NCBI GenBank assembly: GCA_003116975.1
Contig: BGKB01000030.1
Coordinates: 189,399 to 253,398, forward strand
From: Aurantiochytrium sp. KH105
Lineage: Eukaryota > Sar > Bigyra > Thraustochytrida > Thraustochytriidae
DNA length: 64,000 nt
Direction of reading: 5' to 3'
The notes beneath the pieces were generated by a model. It was given only the letters and a program-made list of their open reading frames with translations, ran no database searches and had not been told where the DNA came from. Each line of letters starts with the position of its first letter. The first letter of the stretch is position 1. This document shows positions 31,114 through 41,600 of this stretch, in pieces. The position numbers were made by a program, and so were the translations under genes.

Positions 31114-31202
31114 AGCAGTTTTTTTTTTGCATAAAGCTTGGTCGTGTTCGGCCCAGGCAAGACATGGTTCTCCGAAGGATGTCATTCAAGACAACCGACG
31201 AA

Positions 31203-31286
31203 CGGGTATTGTATTGTCTTGCTCTTCATTTTTTGGTCTGAGCGGGTATTGTATTTATTGTCTTGGTCTTCATTTTGTGGCCTGAG
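31203..31286. repeat. Tandem duplication of a 40-44 bp unit
   Basis: Two head-to-tail copies (31203-31242 and 31243-31286) starting CGGGTATTGTATT and ending CTGAG, with a 4-base indel and a few substitutions. Confidence 0.8.
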
Positions 31287-31997
31287 CGATGCTTGGCCTG
31301 AGCGTTCTCAAACGAGCCCATCTCAGTTTCGACCCAAACGGACTCGTAAACAGCTACTCTATGTCGCGTCGTTGAACTAGGGCATGCAGAAGACGAAGAA
31401 GGAAGGCATTGTTTCTCGACACGCTGGTCGTATTCTCTGCTTCAACTGATTTGCCTGATTTGCGAGAAATTTCAAGCATTGAACAGCCTGTTAATCAGTC
31501 AGCGGCTTCTTGCACGATTTACAAGCCCCTGACTGGTCACCCCATCTCACGAGTCATTGGCAAGTCCATCTGGTCAGATAACATGGGGGCCGAGCGAGCA
31601 AAACCCGTTTTCTCGCAACGAAGTGAGCTCTATCGGTCCCAAACGCTGCAGCGGGGGCCAATGAAGTCTGCAAGAAATTCTTGCACAACCTGCTTGTGCA
31701 GAAGTGCTTCGGTGAAAAGCGTAAGCGAAAAATCGTTGGCGAGACTCGTCAGCGTTGCGGTCGTTAGACCTTGCACGTCCTCGACTGCTTTTTCGCACTC
31801 GCCCTGTCCGAAACAGGGCGCTCCTCTGACTCGTACTTCGTGGTGGTTGTACCAGCCAGCGCACCTTCCTGCCTTATCATGATTTGAGTGCGCTTCATGC
31901 TCGTGCCTGTTCATATCGTCGTCGCTGCGCTCGTATTCCGCACTTTCGTTATTCCCACGGTGGCTGATTCGGACTGTTCGTGACTGTTCGTGACTGG

Positions 31998-32016
31998 CTG
32001 TTCGTGAGACGAACAG
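31998..32016. other. Hairpin with 8-bp perfect stem
   Basis: CTGTTCGT (31998-32005), loop GAG, ACGAACAG (32009-32016). Two further GACTGTTCGT copies lie just upstream. No gene is attached. Confidence 0.5.
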
Positions 32017-32770
32017 TCGCGGCTAAGTCGCGGCTAATCGCAACCTTATTTTACTTATTTGGCTGTCCAATGCGTTCTAATATTGTCGAAAGTAGCATTC
32101 TACGCAATATTCTTCAACAAAGCTGACATTTTGCGCAATGGTCTCCAACAAAATTGCAACGATCACCAAGAAATTCGTCCCAAATGCCATTTTGCGCAAT
32201 GGTCGCCAAAAGCTCGGAGCGTACGTCGTGTTTCCTTAGACTGTGATATCTCTCCATGATACGCGCACGCATGCAATTCGTATTAACGAGTGAGGAAGAA
32301 CATTGAGCGAAAAAGAACAGTCACGACGCAAAGGTGATGTCGAGCGCTCCACGCCATCAGATACGAAGCATGAACATGTTGAAGCGAATCGCCGGCATCA
32401 CAAGAACTTTCACTGCCAGACCGATACCGGCTACTTTGACCCTGTGCTTGGATACGCTCCGCTAGAACATGAGAGGGCTGTCGTGACCTCAAGCTACATC
32501 CCGGAGCATAAGCAAAGGCGTGGTGTTCAAGGGATACTCGGATCCGAAACTCTTGCTTGATGCTACGAAATAGAGGCCATACCCTGGCACTCACCTGCAA
32601 ACAACGAGCATGAGACGTCCTCTTGTCTTGGTTCTCCAATTGCTGCTTTCAAGAGAACATGCGTTTCTCGTGCGCGTGAATGTACAGGCCTTGCTGCTCT
32701 CTTTTTTTTTTTTCAGTCGCTGCGCGCGCCCTTGCCGGCGAAACTGCGCTGCGTCTCGTTTCCACCAGCA

Positions 32771-32849
32771 GGCCTGATGACCGAGCGGTTAAGGTGCCAC
32801 GTTAAGGCCGTGGTTCGAAAGAGCGTGGGTTCGAGTCCCACTCAGGTCA
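32771..32849 (+). tRNA. tRNA-Leu (AAG), copy 4
   Basis: Fourth identical 79-nt gene, 1.66 kb beyond copy 3, again preceded by CAGCA and followed by a T-rich stretch from about 32860. Confidence 0.95.
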
Positions 32850-33593
32850 AGCAGACTTTATTTTTTTTCATGTGATTTTATTTTTTCGCTGCAGCCGCCA
32901 CTGCCACTGCCGCAGCCGTTCGTCCCTGAGACTCAGCGTCGCTTCCGAGGTGAGGTTACGCACCCCGTGTCGCGAATACCCACCCCTCCATGCCGGCACG
33001 ATTCTCCGGGCTCCTCCTCCTGCTCTGCTCGTCCCCCGCGAACCTGAGCCTCCGGTTCCGGTTCCGCTTCCCCTCCGATCAGTCGATTGGTCGAGCGAGC
33101 GAGCTCTACTTTCTCAGTTGCGTTGTGCGTGCGGCGCAGGTGCTTGCTTCTTCTGTCGATCGGGGATCCCGGCACCGACCACGACCGCGACCGCTTCTCC
33201 TTTCCGTCCGGAGCTCGGCGCAGCGACCGGGCGAGAGAAGAGCAGAGCAGCGCACAGCAGCGCAGTGCCGTGCAGCGAGCGTGCGGGTTCTCACGCGCAA
33301 AAGCGAGCAAGCTATGCTGGCTTCTCTCCTTCGCAAGTGCACCTTGTGCGCCAACACCTTTGGCCAAAACAAACAAGCGACCGCGAGAGTTCTTCGGACC
33401 TCCCAGAGTTCTGTCGCAGTGCCGCGGCAGCTTTCTCTGCGTTCACAGTCAGAAAGTAGTAGAGTTTACTACACGCCAAAACCGACCTGCTTCGACCACT
33501 GCCACTGCTGCTGCTGCTTTTTATTGCTCCCTCTACACAGCTGACTTGTCGCAGCGAGCGAACGTGCTGCGTCAGCGACAGCGTGCGCCCGAC

Positions 33594-33665
33594 AGCGTGG
33601 CGCGAGACGACACGAGACGAGACAACACGACACGAGACGACACGACACGAGACGAGACGACACGA
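33594..33665. repeat. Degenerate ACGAG/ACACG simple repeat
   Basis: Interspersed CGAGACGACACGAGACGAGAC-like units over about 70 bases in non-coding sequence. Confidence 0.8.
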
Positions 33666-33828
33666 GCGGCGCTCAGCCTCCGCCTTTCGCCGGCACCACT
33701 CGGCCCCGGCAGGCTTCCCCTCGCACGGCCTGACACACTATACACACACGCACGCGCGGCCGCGACACGAGATAGCGACGCAAAAGCTCGCCTCGGCTCG
33801 GCGTGGCGGCCCTTCTTTGGCCGCTTGA

Positions 33829-33892
33829 TCTCGAGCTTGACCTCGAGCTTGACCTCGAGCTTGACCTCGAGCTTGACCTTGAGCTTGACCTC
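33829..33892. repeat. 12-bp tandem repeat, unit CTCGAGCTTGAC, five copies
   Basis: Near-perfect head-to-tail array with one C-to-T change in unit four or five. It lies in GC-rich spacer without a supported gene. Confidence 0.85.
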
Positions 33893-34591
33893 GGCCTCAA
33901 CGTCGGCGTTGTCGTCTGTCTGCGTTGGCTCGTGCTCGACTTGACCTGCCCGCTGCTGCGTGTACAGCACATTCCGCATCACACCCGGTCGTCAAGCCGG
34001 CGGCTGCGCCCCCCTCCGCGCAGCTTCGCGGGGCCCGGGGCACCTGCAGCTGCTGCTGCTCCTGCTGTGCGTACGCCTGGCTCGGGAGGGGCACGAGATA
34101 GATCATGGCGCGCCGGTTCAGGTCACCGCACGATGGCATCGTTCGACCGCTCGAACGAACGCGGCCCGCGCCGCGTCCCTGCGCTTCGCGTCGCGCCCCT
34201 CTCCGCGGCGCGCTGCGGCCAGCCGGCCGGCCGGCCGGCCGCGCGCGCGCCGCGGCCAGGCCCTCGAACGCGGCGCGCGCCTGCGATTGATCAGCGCAAG
34301 CCATCTCGCCAGAGAGCGCAGAGCTCGAGCGCTGCGCCTCGCGTCTCTCGTCTCGCACGTTGCCTCCGGCCAGTTGTCACTCGGGTCTGTGTGCCCGCCT
34401 GCCTCGCCTGGCCGGCCCGCGTCGACCGCTCTGCACACGCCTGCGAACCCTTCCTGGGACTTGGCTCGCGCGGCCGGCCCGGGCTCGCGTCGCCGGCGAG
34501 CGAGCATCGTCGCGGAGGGGAGCGTACAGAAAGATAACGCGCCGGAAGGTCTGAGGGCTCGAGCGAGGAGGCCCTGGCTTCAGGGTGCAGT

Positions 34592-34592
34592 T

Positions 34593-34635
<43 letters not shown>
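34592..34635. repeat. CTGG tetranucleotide microsatellite
   Basis: About eleven CTGG units without interruption. Confidence 0.9.
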
Positions 34636-35267
34636 TGCACGCGTCCGCTGCGCTGCGCGCGCTGCATTCACGCGTCGCGTCGCGGGCCAGGAAGGAGGCA
34701 AGCAAGGGAAGCGAGGGCGGAAAGGAGCGGCCGGCAGGCAAGAAGCGAGGCGGGTGCCCGCGCGCGCGCCCGCAGAGGCCCGCTACAGCACGCCGGCCCT
34801 GCTCGCGGCCCCTTCCCGCAAACTACACAGCTGTGTGCTTCTGCGCCTCAGCGCGCGCTGTGTGGGCGGCGCCGTGCTAGTCGCCGCGGGACGCCGGCGC
34901 CGCGTCCTCCCACGACCGCCGCGTCGGCCCCACAGCCGACGTCCCGCCTCTACGCCGCGGGGGCGCTGCGGACCGCAGGGATCAACAAATCACCGCTAGC
35001 GGTGGCGCGCATAAAGCCGGGATCAACCACCCCTCGCGCGCCTCTGCTTCTGCCGCCCGGCCGGCTGAGAGCGCCGCCGCTGCGCCCGCCCCGGCCGGCC
35101 GAGAGCGCGGCGCAGGAGGTGGACGGCCGCCCAGACAAACGCCTCGCGGCCGGCAGCGCAGCGCAGCGCGGCGCAGAGCGGCGCGGCGGAGGTCGCTCGA
35201 CACATCGCCCATCGCCGACGATTGCAACGACTCCCGGCGGCGCCTCCGAGCGAGGCCGCGCGTGGCC

Positions 35268-35353
35268 ACAGCGCAGCGCAGCGCAGCACGGCGCAGAGCA
35301 CAGCAGAGCAGAGCACAGCAGAGCAGAGCACAGCAGAGCAGAGCACAGCAGAA
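35268..35353. repeat. AGCGC/GAGCACAGCA simple-repeat block
   Basis: AGCGC units pass into AGAGCACAGC units, about 85 bases in total. Confidence 0.8.
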
Positions 35354-35574
35354 CAAACGAAGCGCGCGGGGAGCACAAGGGCCCCGCGCAGCTCGGCAGG
35401 CGGCGCAGACGCGCGAGGCCACCAAGTTTGCGCTTGCGATCGCGCTTGCGATCTATCTCATCTCTCGCCCGCCTGCTCGCTCGCTCGCCCGGCACGGCGC
35501 GGTGGGTCCCAGACTCTGCGCGCGAGACCGTCCGGGCAGACGGACGCGCCCGGCCGCGAGCTCGGCGCGCAGCG

Positions 35575-35634
35575 GCACGCAGCGCCTCGCAGCGCCACGC
35601 AGCGCCACGCAGCGCCACGCAGCGCCACGCAGGA
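35575..35634. repeat. 10-bp tandem repeat, unit GCCACGCAGC
   Basis: Four clear copies plus diverged edge units. Confidence 0.8.
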
Positions 35635-36305
35635 GCTGAGCTGCGTCGGGAGAGGCCGCGCGTGTGCTGTGGCGCGGTCCGGCGCCCAGCCCGGGCTCCA
35701 GCACGCAGCGGCGGCTGCACTGCACCGAGCGCCCCGCCGCGGGGCGCGAGCGGGTGGACGGCGGAGAGCGAGCAGTCCGCCTTCTCCGCGCGCGGCGCGC
35801 CTCACTCGCCGCCGCTCGGCGGAGCGAGCGAGCGAAGCGACACGTGCAGGCGCCGAGCGCGGCTGCTGGCGAGCAGGCCAGGCGAGCAGGCAACTCAACC
35901 AACCTCCGGAGGGCTACCGCCTGGCTGGCGCCGAGGGCGAGGACGAGGCCGCAGGCGCGGCGCCGGAGGCGGCTTGGACTTGACGCAGGTCCGTCTTTCA
36001 CGTCTCCGTCGGTCGCGGTGGTCGAGGTCGTGGTCGTCGTCCCAATTGGCCCAACTGGGCATTCGAATTCTTGCCCACCGATCGCGGTTGTTTTCGTCTC
36101 CGCCAAGCTGCGTCGCTTTGTTGGGGGCTCCTCGCTCGCTTGGCGCGGGTCATCACATCGTCACAAAGGAGGGGCACGTCTACGGCCCTCTGCCAAATAG
36201 AGTCGCAGACCGCCAACGTCTCGGAGGACACGAATCACTCACGAGGAGAGGCAGGGCGCGAAACGTAGACCTCGTCCAAAGGGGTGGCTGGCTCTCCCAC
36301 AAGCA

Positions 36306-38081
36306 ATGAGCTCGCGACGCAAGAGCAAAGCAAAAGCGAGCTCGCGCGACAAAGTCAAAGGTCGCCAGCAGCAACAGCAGCAACAGCAGCCACCCAAACG
36401 CCCAGCACAGACGCAGCCTGCAACGGCGCAGACCTCACAACCTCTGCCGGTGTCATCCATACCCCCATCCCCATTTCAACTTCAGGTACCTCCGGACGCA
36501 GCTTCCTTTGCTCAGGTGCGACTCGAAGGCAATCGAGCGCTCTTCTCAGGCCAGCCTGGCGCGCCATCCTCGCCATCTGGGTTTGGCGATGATGCTTTCG
36601 CTAGTGCTGGCTCTGGACAGCAGTTCCCGGCCCCCGCATGGGCTGTACAGGGTGCAGTGATGCGCTCTGTCTCAGCAAATACCTCGACATCCTCGTCTTC
36701 ATCGTCATCAAACTCGAATTCTCAGTCTTCTTCCTCCAACGCAGGGCTCTCGTCGACTTCTGGTATATCTGCACTGCAAACGCCACCTATGCAAGAGTAT
36801 GTCAAGGCAGTATCGCGGGCGCGGCCACCGCCGGGACCGTTTTCTTCTCCAGCAGCTGCCAAAGACTCAAGCTCGTCGGGCCAGTCTCAACAACAACAGG
36901 CTGCCCAAACTGCTCCTGGGAGTAGTAGCAGTAGTAGTAGTAGTAGTAGCAGCAGCAGCAGCAGCAGCAGCAGTGGCGATGACAATAGCGGGAGTGACAA
37001 TAGCGGAAGTGACAACAGCGGTAGAAAGAGCGGAGGCGGGAAAAGTGGCGAGAGCGAGAACAGCCGCTCCAGCAGTGCTTGGGGTAACCTCTCGCTTCCC
37101 CAAGGGATCGGTCCGTCCACCGGAATGAGCATGCAGTTCTTGGAGTCTGACTTGCCTGTTTCCAGTGCCAAACCAGCCCATGATGATCATCATCAACAAC
37201 AACAGCAGCAGCAGCAACAACAACAATACGACAGAGGCTATGCGCCTCAATTTCCTTTGTTTGCGACATCTGACTCGTCCTTCGTTGCACGAGATCACAG
37301 CCAAAGCTCCGCGAATGAAAGAGCTGTTGGATCTACGTCTTCTTCTTCTTCGTCGTCGTCGTCGACGTCAACGTCGAGTTCCTCCTCACATACGCCAGTC
37401 ACCACAGCCCATGCCCAAAACAGCTCGTATCCCGCCGGAACGACGCATTCACCAGCCAAGTATTTTCCCACCACTCGTCAGTTCGGCATTGTCGCGCTCA
37501 CCCCGCAACGCAAGGTACAACAACTCGAATTTGTGCTGGGCGCCTACGTCATCGACTTGCCCTCGCCAAATACCTTTTACCTCTGCGTTTTCATCGAGAG
37601 TGGCGTCTTTGTCGAGGTCACTAGGACCGACATCGATGGTGCCACAATACTCGCCAAAGGCGCAATCATGCCTGGCAAACCAGGAAAGTGGTGGAGAATT
37701 CGACTTGACGTCAAGGGCCCCACAGGGACTCTCGAACAGGACCCCGCCGCGGTTGCGCGAGAAGAGGCAGAGTGTCCGTCTCTCATCGTGCGCTACTACA
37801 CATGCTCGGGCAAAGTCGGCGCTCCACCACGCGCGGATCCCACGCCAGAGTATGTGGCCAAACAGACGGCCACACGCATCAAGCGCGTCTTGCACCCTGT
37901 TGTCAGCGCCACGGATCTCCGCTATGAGATTGCGTCGAGATGCCGTCGAGCAGCGACACCATTTGCGCTACAGACCATAAAATACATGACATCGATGCAG
38001 CGGAATCGCCTCACCCGGGCCGAATCAAGTGCAGTTCTGAGCGATCGCCGCGCTCCCAAGCCACATTTTGCGCGAAAATGA
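36306..38081 (+). CDS. Hypothetical Ser/Gln-rich protein with a C-terminal globular domain
   Basis: 591 aa. A basic N-terminus (SSRRKSKAKASSRDKVKGR) leads into low-complexity sequence with polyQ near 21-28 and 294-309 and polySer near 117-150, 200-225 and 343-362. From about residue 378 the composition changes to an ordered segment with alternating strands (FGIVALTPQRKVQQLEFVLG, YLCVFIESGVFVEVTRTDI, KWWRIRLDVKG, LIVRYYTCSGKVG), then helices (YVAKQTATRIKRVLHP, LRYEIASRCRRAATPFALQTIKYM) up to residue 591. I do not recognise the family. The basic start and low-complexity body suit a nuclear protein, but this is a guess. It converges with the PUF gene; an AATAAA lies at about 38522, 440 bases past the stop. 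Confidence 0.72.
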   Translation: MSSRRKSKAKASSRDKVKGRQQQQQQQQPPKRPAQTQPATAQTSQPLPVSSIPPSPFQLQVPPDAASFAQVRLEGNRALFSGQPGAPSSPSGFGDDAFASAGSGQQFPAPAWAVQGAVMRSVSANTSTSSSSSSSNSNSQSSSSNAGLSSTSGISALQTPPMQEYVKAVSRARPPPGPFSSPAAAKDSSSSGQSQQQQAAQTAPGSSSSSSSSSSSSSSSSSSGDDNSGSDNSGSDNSGRKSGGGKSGESENSRSSSAWGNLSLPQGIGPSTGMSMQFLESDLPVSSAKPAHDDHHQQQQQQQQQQQYDRGYAPQFPLFATSDSSFVARDHSQSSANERAVGSTSSSSSSSSSTSTSSSSSHTPVTTAHAQNSSYPAGTTHSPAKYFPTTRQFGIVALTPQRKVQQLEFVLGAYVIDLPSPNTFYLCVFIESGVFVEVTRTDIDGATILAKGAIMPGKPGKWWRIRLDVKGPTGTLEQDPAAVAREEAECPSLIVRYYTCSGKVGAPPRADPTPEYVAKQTATRIKRVLHPVVSATDLRYEIASRCRRAATPFALQTIKYMTSMQRNRLTRAESSAVLSDRRAPKPHFARK

Positions 38082-38634
38082 CTTCGATTTACTTTTTACG
38101 AGCAAGCTTCCTTAACGAGGCTGGCTGCCTGCCTTTTACCCACATCCGTGCATGCCTGCGCGTTTCAATGGGGCGGGCGTTCGAAAGGCAAGACCTGGGC
38201 GAAAGGGTCCATGTACATTGCCCGCCATCATCATTTCTAACGAAAAAGTTCAATCGATTCACAACATCAACATCAATAGCAGTCCATCCCCCCTAACCCC
38301 CCACCCCCCCCCCCCCCCCTCCCCACACACAACAAGAGATCAATTGAGGGAATCTGAGGACAATGTCTCGAGCCTCGCGCTTTGCGCAAAATTCCTTGGC
38401 CCCATCTGCGGCCCAGCATCGTATACTTTTATTCATTTCCTTTTACTTTTTTTCACTTGTTGTCATCATCGTCATCATTCGTCAGTCACACGAGGCCAGA
38501 CGGCCATGCGACAAGTTGAGCAATAAAGCGCACGTTGCTACGAGAGCGTGCTGTAAGAGCGAGTGTGCGCAAGGTGAGAGTAGCATTGGGTGAGAAAAGA
38601 AGAATGGCAAAGAGGATCGGTCACGCGCGCGCTT
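38082..38634. other. Convergent 3' spacer with poly-C run
   Basis: Joins the 3' ends of the Ser/Gln-rich gene and the PUF gene. It contains a 16-C run at 38304-38319 and an AATAAA near 38522. No gene was seen. Confidence 0.6.
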
Positions 38635-41600
38635 CTAGTGGTGGTTGTTGTTGTTACCTCTAGACCTACGCTTGCTGGCGCTGTTTCTGCCGCCACGACT
38701 CTGCCGATGATGCTCGTTGTTGGAGTGGCCACCGCCGCCACCGTTGCCGCCTCCCGGAGTGCTCCCACCATTTCCACTTCCGCCGCCGCCGCCACCAGAG
38801 ACCCGATTGATGTGCAGCAGAATATGGCGTCCATAGGTAAAGCGTTGCAAAAGCTCTGCGCGCTGGTGAATCTCGCCACTGAGCCGCTCTCGCAACGCCC
38901 CCTGGCTACGGTCAAACGCGCGCTGCACCACAAAGTTCGCGTAAGGATCTTGCATGAGCATGAGCAGGTTGTCATCGCCAATGTGCTGCACCGACGACGT
39001 GCGCGATCTCGATCCACCACGACGATCGCTCGTGGTCGGTGCATCTTGCGAATGCGAGGAGCTCAACAGCTCGTTCGACTTGGACAGATTCTTGCCCGTG
39101 GGCTCAATCAGCTGCGAAACGAGACGCTCCACCTGCTTGGGCTTGGCGCAAGCCAAACACTTTTCCACGAGATGGCTCGAGAATTTTAGCATCGAGAGCT
39201 CCACGACATTGGCTGCAACATAGGCCTGAACCATTTCCTGGTGCCGAGACTCGCCATGCATAAGAAGGTGCTGCAGCACAAAATTGGCGTGCTGATCCTT
39301 GGCGAGCTCTTCCTGGGAGGTGGCCAACTGAGCAAAGATCGATTTCATGGCATCGCTGCGCTCCTCGTCGCAGTCGTCAAGAACAGAAAGCACAAGACGA
39401 TACGAATGTGCGTGCTTGGAAAGTGCCACAAAGTCGAGGTCCACCGCCCGCTCGGCAGCTGCCAAGAGCGCCGCGGTAGACGGCGCGCCGTTCTCGGGCT
39501 TCTCCTCGGGCCCGCCGCGCTTGCGCCGCTCCTTCTCCTCTTCCAGAACAATAGCCATGACCTTTTGGATGCAATGCGTCGCGAAAGAATTTCTCGCAGC
39601 CTCGCCCAGGGAATCAGGGCTTAGGACCAGCTCGCCAAGCAGCTCGTTGCGAAGGCCGATGGTCAGAAGCGTAATGGCGCGCTGCACAACTCGCGTCCCA
39701 TGCGCGTTGGAAGACAGGTCCATCATGTGGCCCTTCATACACAGACCGATTTTTTCACGCGCGTCCGTGGGCGAACGTTCCAAGTAATTCTGCACCACAT
39801 AATTTCCAAAGGTGTCCTGCATCAGCGTCACGGCATTTGTGCAAATCTCGTCAACAAGTCGCCGCTTCACATCGTCCGAAGCCGATTCGTTGAGGTACTG
39901 CAGGTAGCGGGAACCGGCTGCGTCGCGCGCAAACTCCACAACATGGCCCTTGAGCTCATCTGCACTGGGCTGTGTCCCGGAAGCCCGATATTCGAGGAGG
40001 GCGACGCATGAGTTTCGGTTGTTGCTATTGTTGCTATTGTTGTTGCTGTTATTATTGTTGTTGGCGCCGCCACCGCTACCTCCCGCGCTACCCATTCCGC
40101 CGGTACCATTCCCAGATACACCGCCAGCCTTGCCGCGATGCATAAGCCCGGCATTGTGTCGACGGTCGCTGTGATGCTGCGCGTTGCGATGGAGAGCTAT
40201 AGACCCAGATCCGCCCGCGTTACCTCCGCCGGCACCGCCTTGACCTCCACCCATCATGTCGCCTCCCATGCGTGATCCCCGACCGTGAGCCTGAAGCCCT
40301 GGAGATGGTGGAGGTGACCCCACGCCAGACATGCCATGGCCCATTCCGGCTCCCATGGGCATTCCTGGCGGGAGATAGCCTGCTCCGCCGCCACCGCCGC
40401 CAGAAGGTGTCGGGTAGTAGTTCCCGGGGTACATCCAAGGCTGAGGCACCATGTGCGACTGTGAAGGGTGGTGCATCATGAGGTCTGATGGGCCCTGCGG
40501 AGGTTGGCCAGCCATGCCTTGATAGTGCATATTCATGTTCATGTTCATGTTCATCATGGAAGATGAAGGGCCAGAGTTGTACGCTCCCGTTGCGTACATT
40601 CCATTGGCGTCAGGATAGATATTTTGCATTTGCTGGTGTTGTGGCTGGTGTTGTGGCTGGTGTTGCTGATGGTGGTGCAAGTGCGAGGTGTGGGACCCGT
40701 GCCCTCCGTTGCCACTTCCACCGCTGCCACCATGGCCCATCATCATTTGCGAATTTGCGTACTGTTGATGCATGCGATCATGATGGCTGTGCATCTGCTG
40801 GTAGTGTTCGGCATCTTCGTTGTATCTGTGGTCATTCGCACTCTGCTGGTGGTGCTGGTGCTGATGCTGCTGATGCTGGCTGCCCAAGCTGCGAGTGCTT
40901 CCCTGCAGCTCGCAATCTTCAGCGCCACTTCGGATATGACTACTTACTGCGCCCGCCAATGGAGAGCCCGAGGGAGAACCAACACTGTTGTTTTCCTTTG
41001 GACGAGCAAAGATCTCACGGAATGAATCGAGCTGCTCCGCCCGAAGCCCCGGCACATTACCATTCACGTCGCGCATGCGCAGAAAAGCCGCGCTGCTATC
41101 CGCAGGAGGCGTCGCTGAAGAACCGGAGCGATCCGGGAGATCCCACTTGGGAAAGGGCGTACCAGCTTCGTAATCGCCGGGCCCAATTCCAAACGGCGCA
41201 TACCCTGCCGCAGCCGTGTGCGTATGGGAACGACGATGCTTTGACGGCGACGGGCGAAAGACTGAGTCGTTAAAGATATTGATCTCCTTGTCCTCTTTGC
41301 CCGAATGCCCTTGTGCGATGTCGCCGCCGCTGTCGTTGCCGTTTCCTCGCCTGGCCACGTTTCCGCCGTCCCCGCCATCAAGACCAGACATGGCATGGTC
41401 ACGACTGCCGACGGGAGCGTCCAGCAAAGCATCAGAGAGGGAAAGAGATGCGGTCAGTGTAGAGATGTCAAAGTCATCTGCGAGCGAGCTCGAGGGCGAC
41501 CCCATGGTCGCGCTGCGACGGTGACCTCCTCCTCCTCCTCCTCCTCCCCCAGGAGATGCGGTGCCGCGCCCTGCTTGCGATGAAGATACCGAGGCCGTGC

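Larger units (their letters stand above)
30198..36305. other. 6.1 kb spacer holding the tRNA cluster
   Basis: Apart from four tRNA-Leu genes I find no supportable gene. The left part (30.2-32.9 kb) is AT-richer, with diverged duplications (30188-30218 against 30339-30372; 31203-31286) and a hairpin at 31998-32016. The right part (32.9-36.3 kb) is very GC-rich with several microsatellites; its long frames are Arg/Ala/Ser-rich and unlike real proteins. Confidence 0.6.

Noticed and set aside
31630-31914. Minus frame of 94 codons with fairly normal composition
   Set aside because: No recognisable family, overlaps a longer + frame, and lies in duplicated AT-richer spacer between tRNA genes; not enough to call a gene or an element remnant.
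34585-36309. Open + strand frame of 574 codons in the GC-rich spacer
   Set aside because: Runs through CTGG, AGCGC and GCCACGCAGC repeats; composition is Arg/Ala/Ser/Pro only and no motif is seen.
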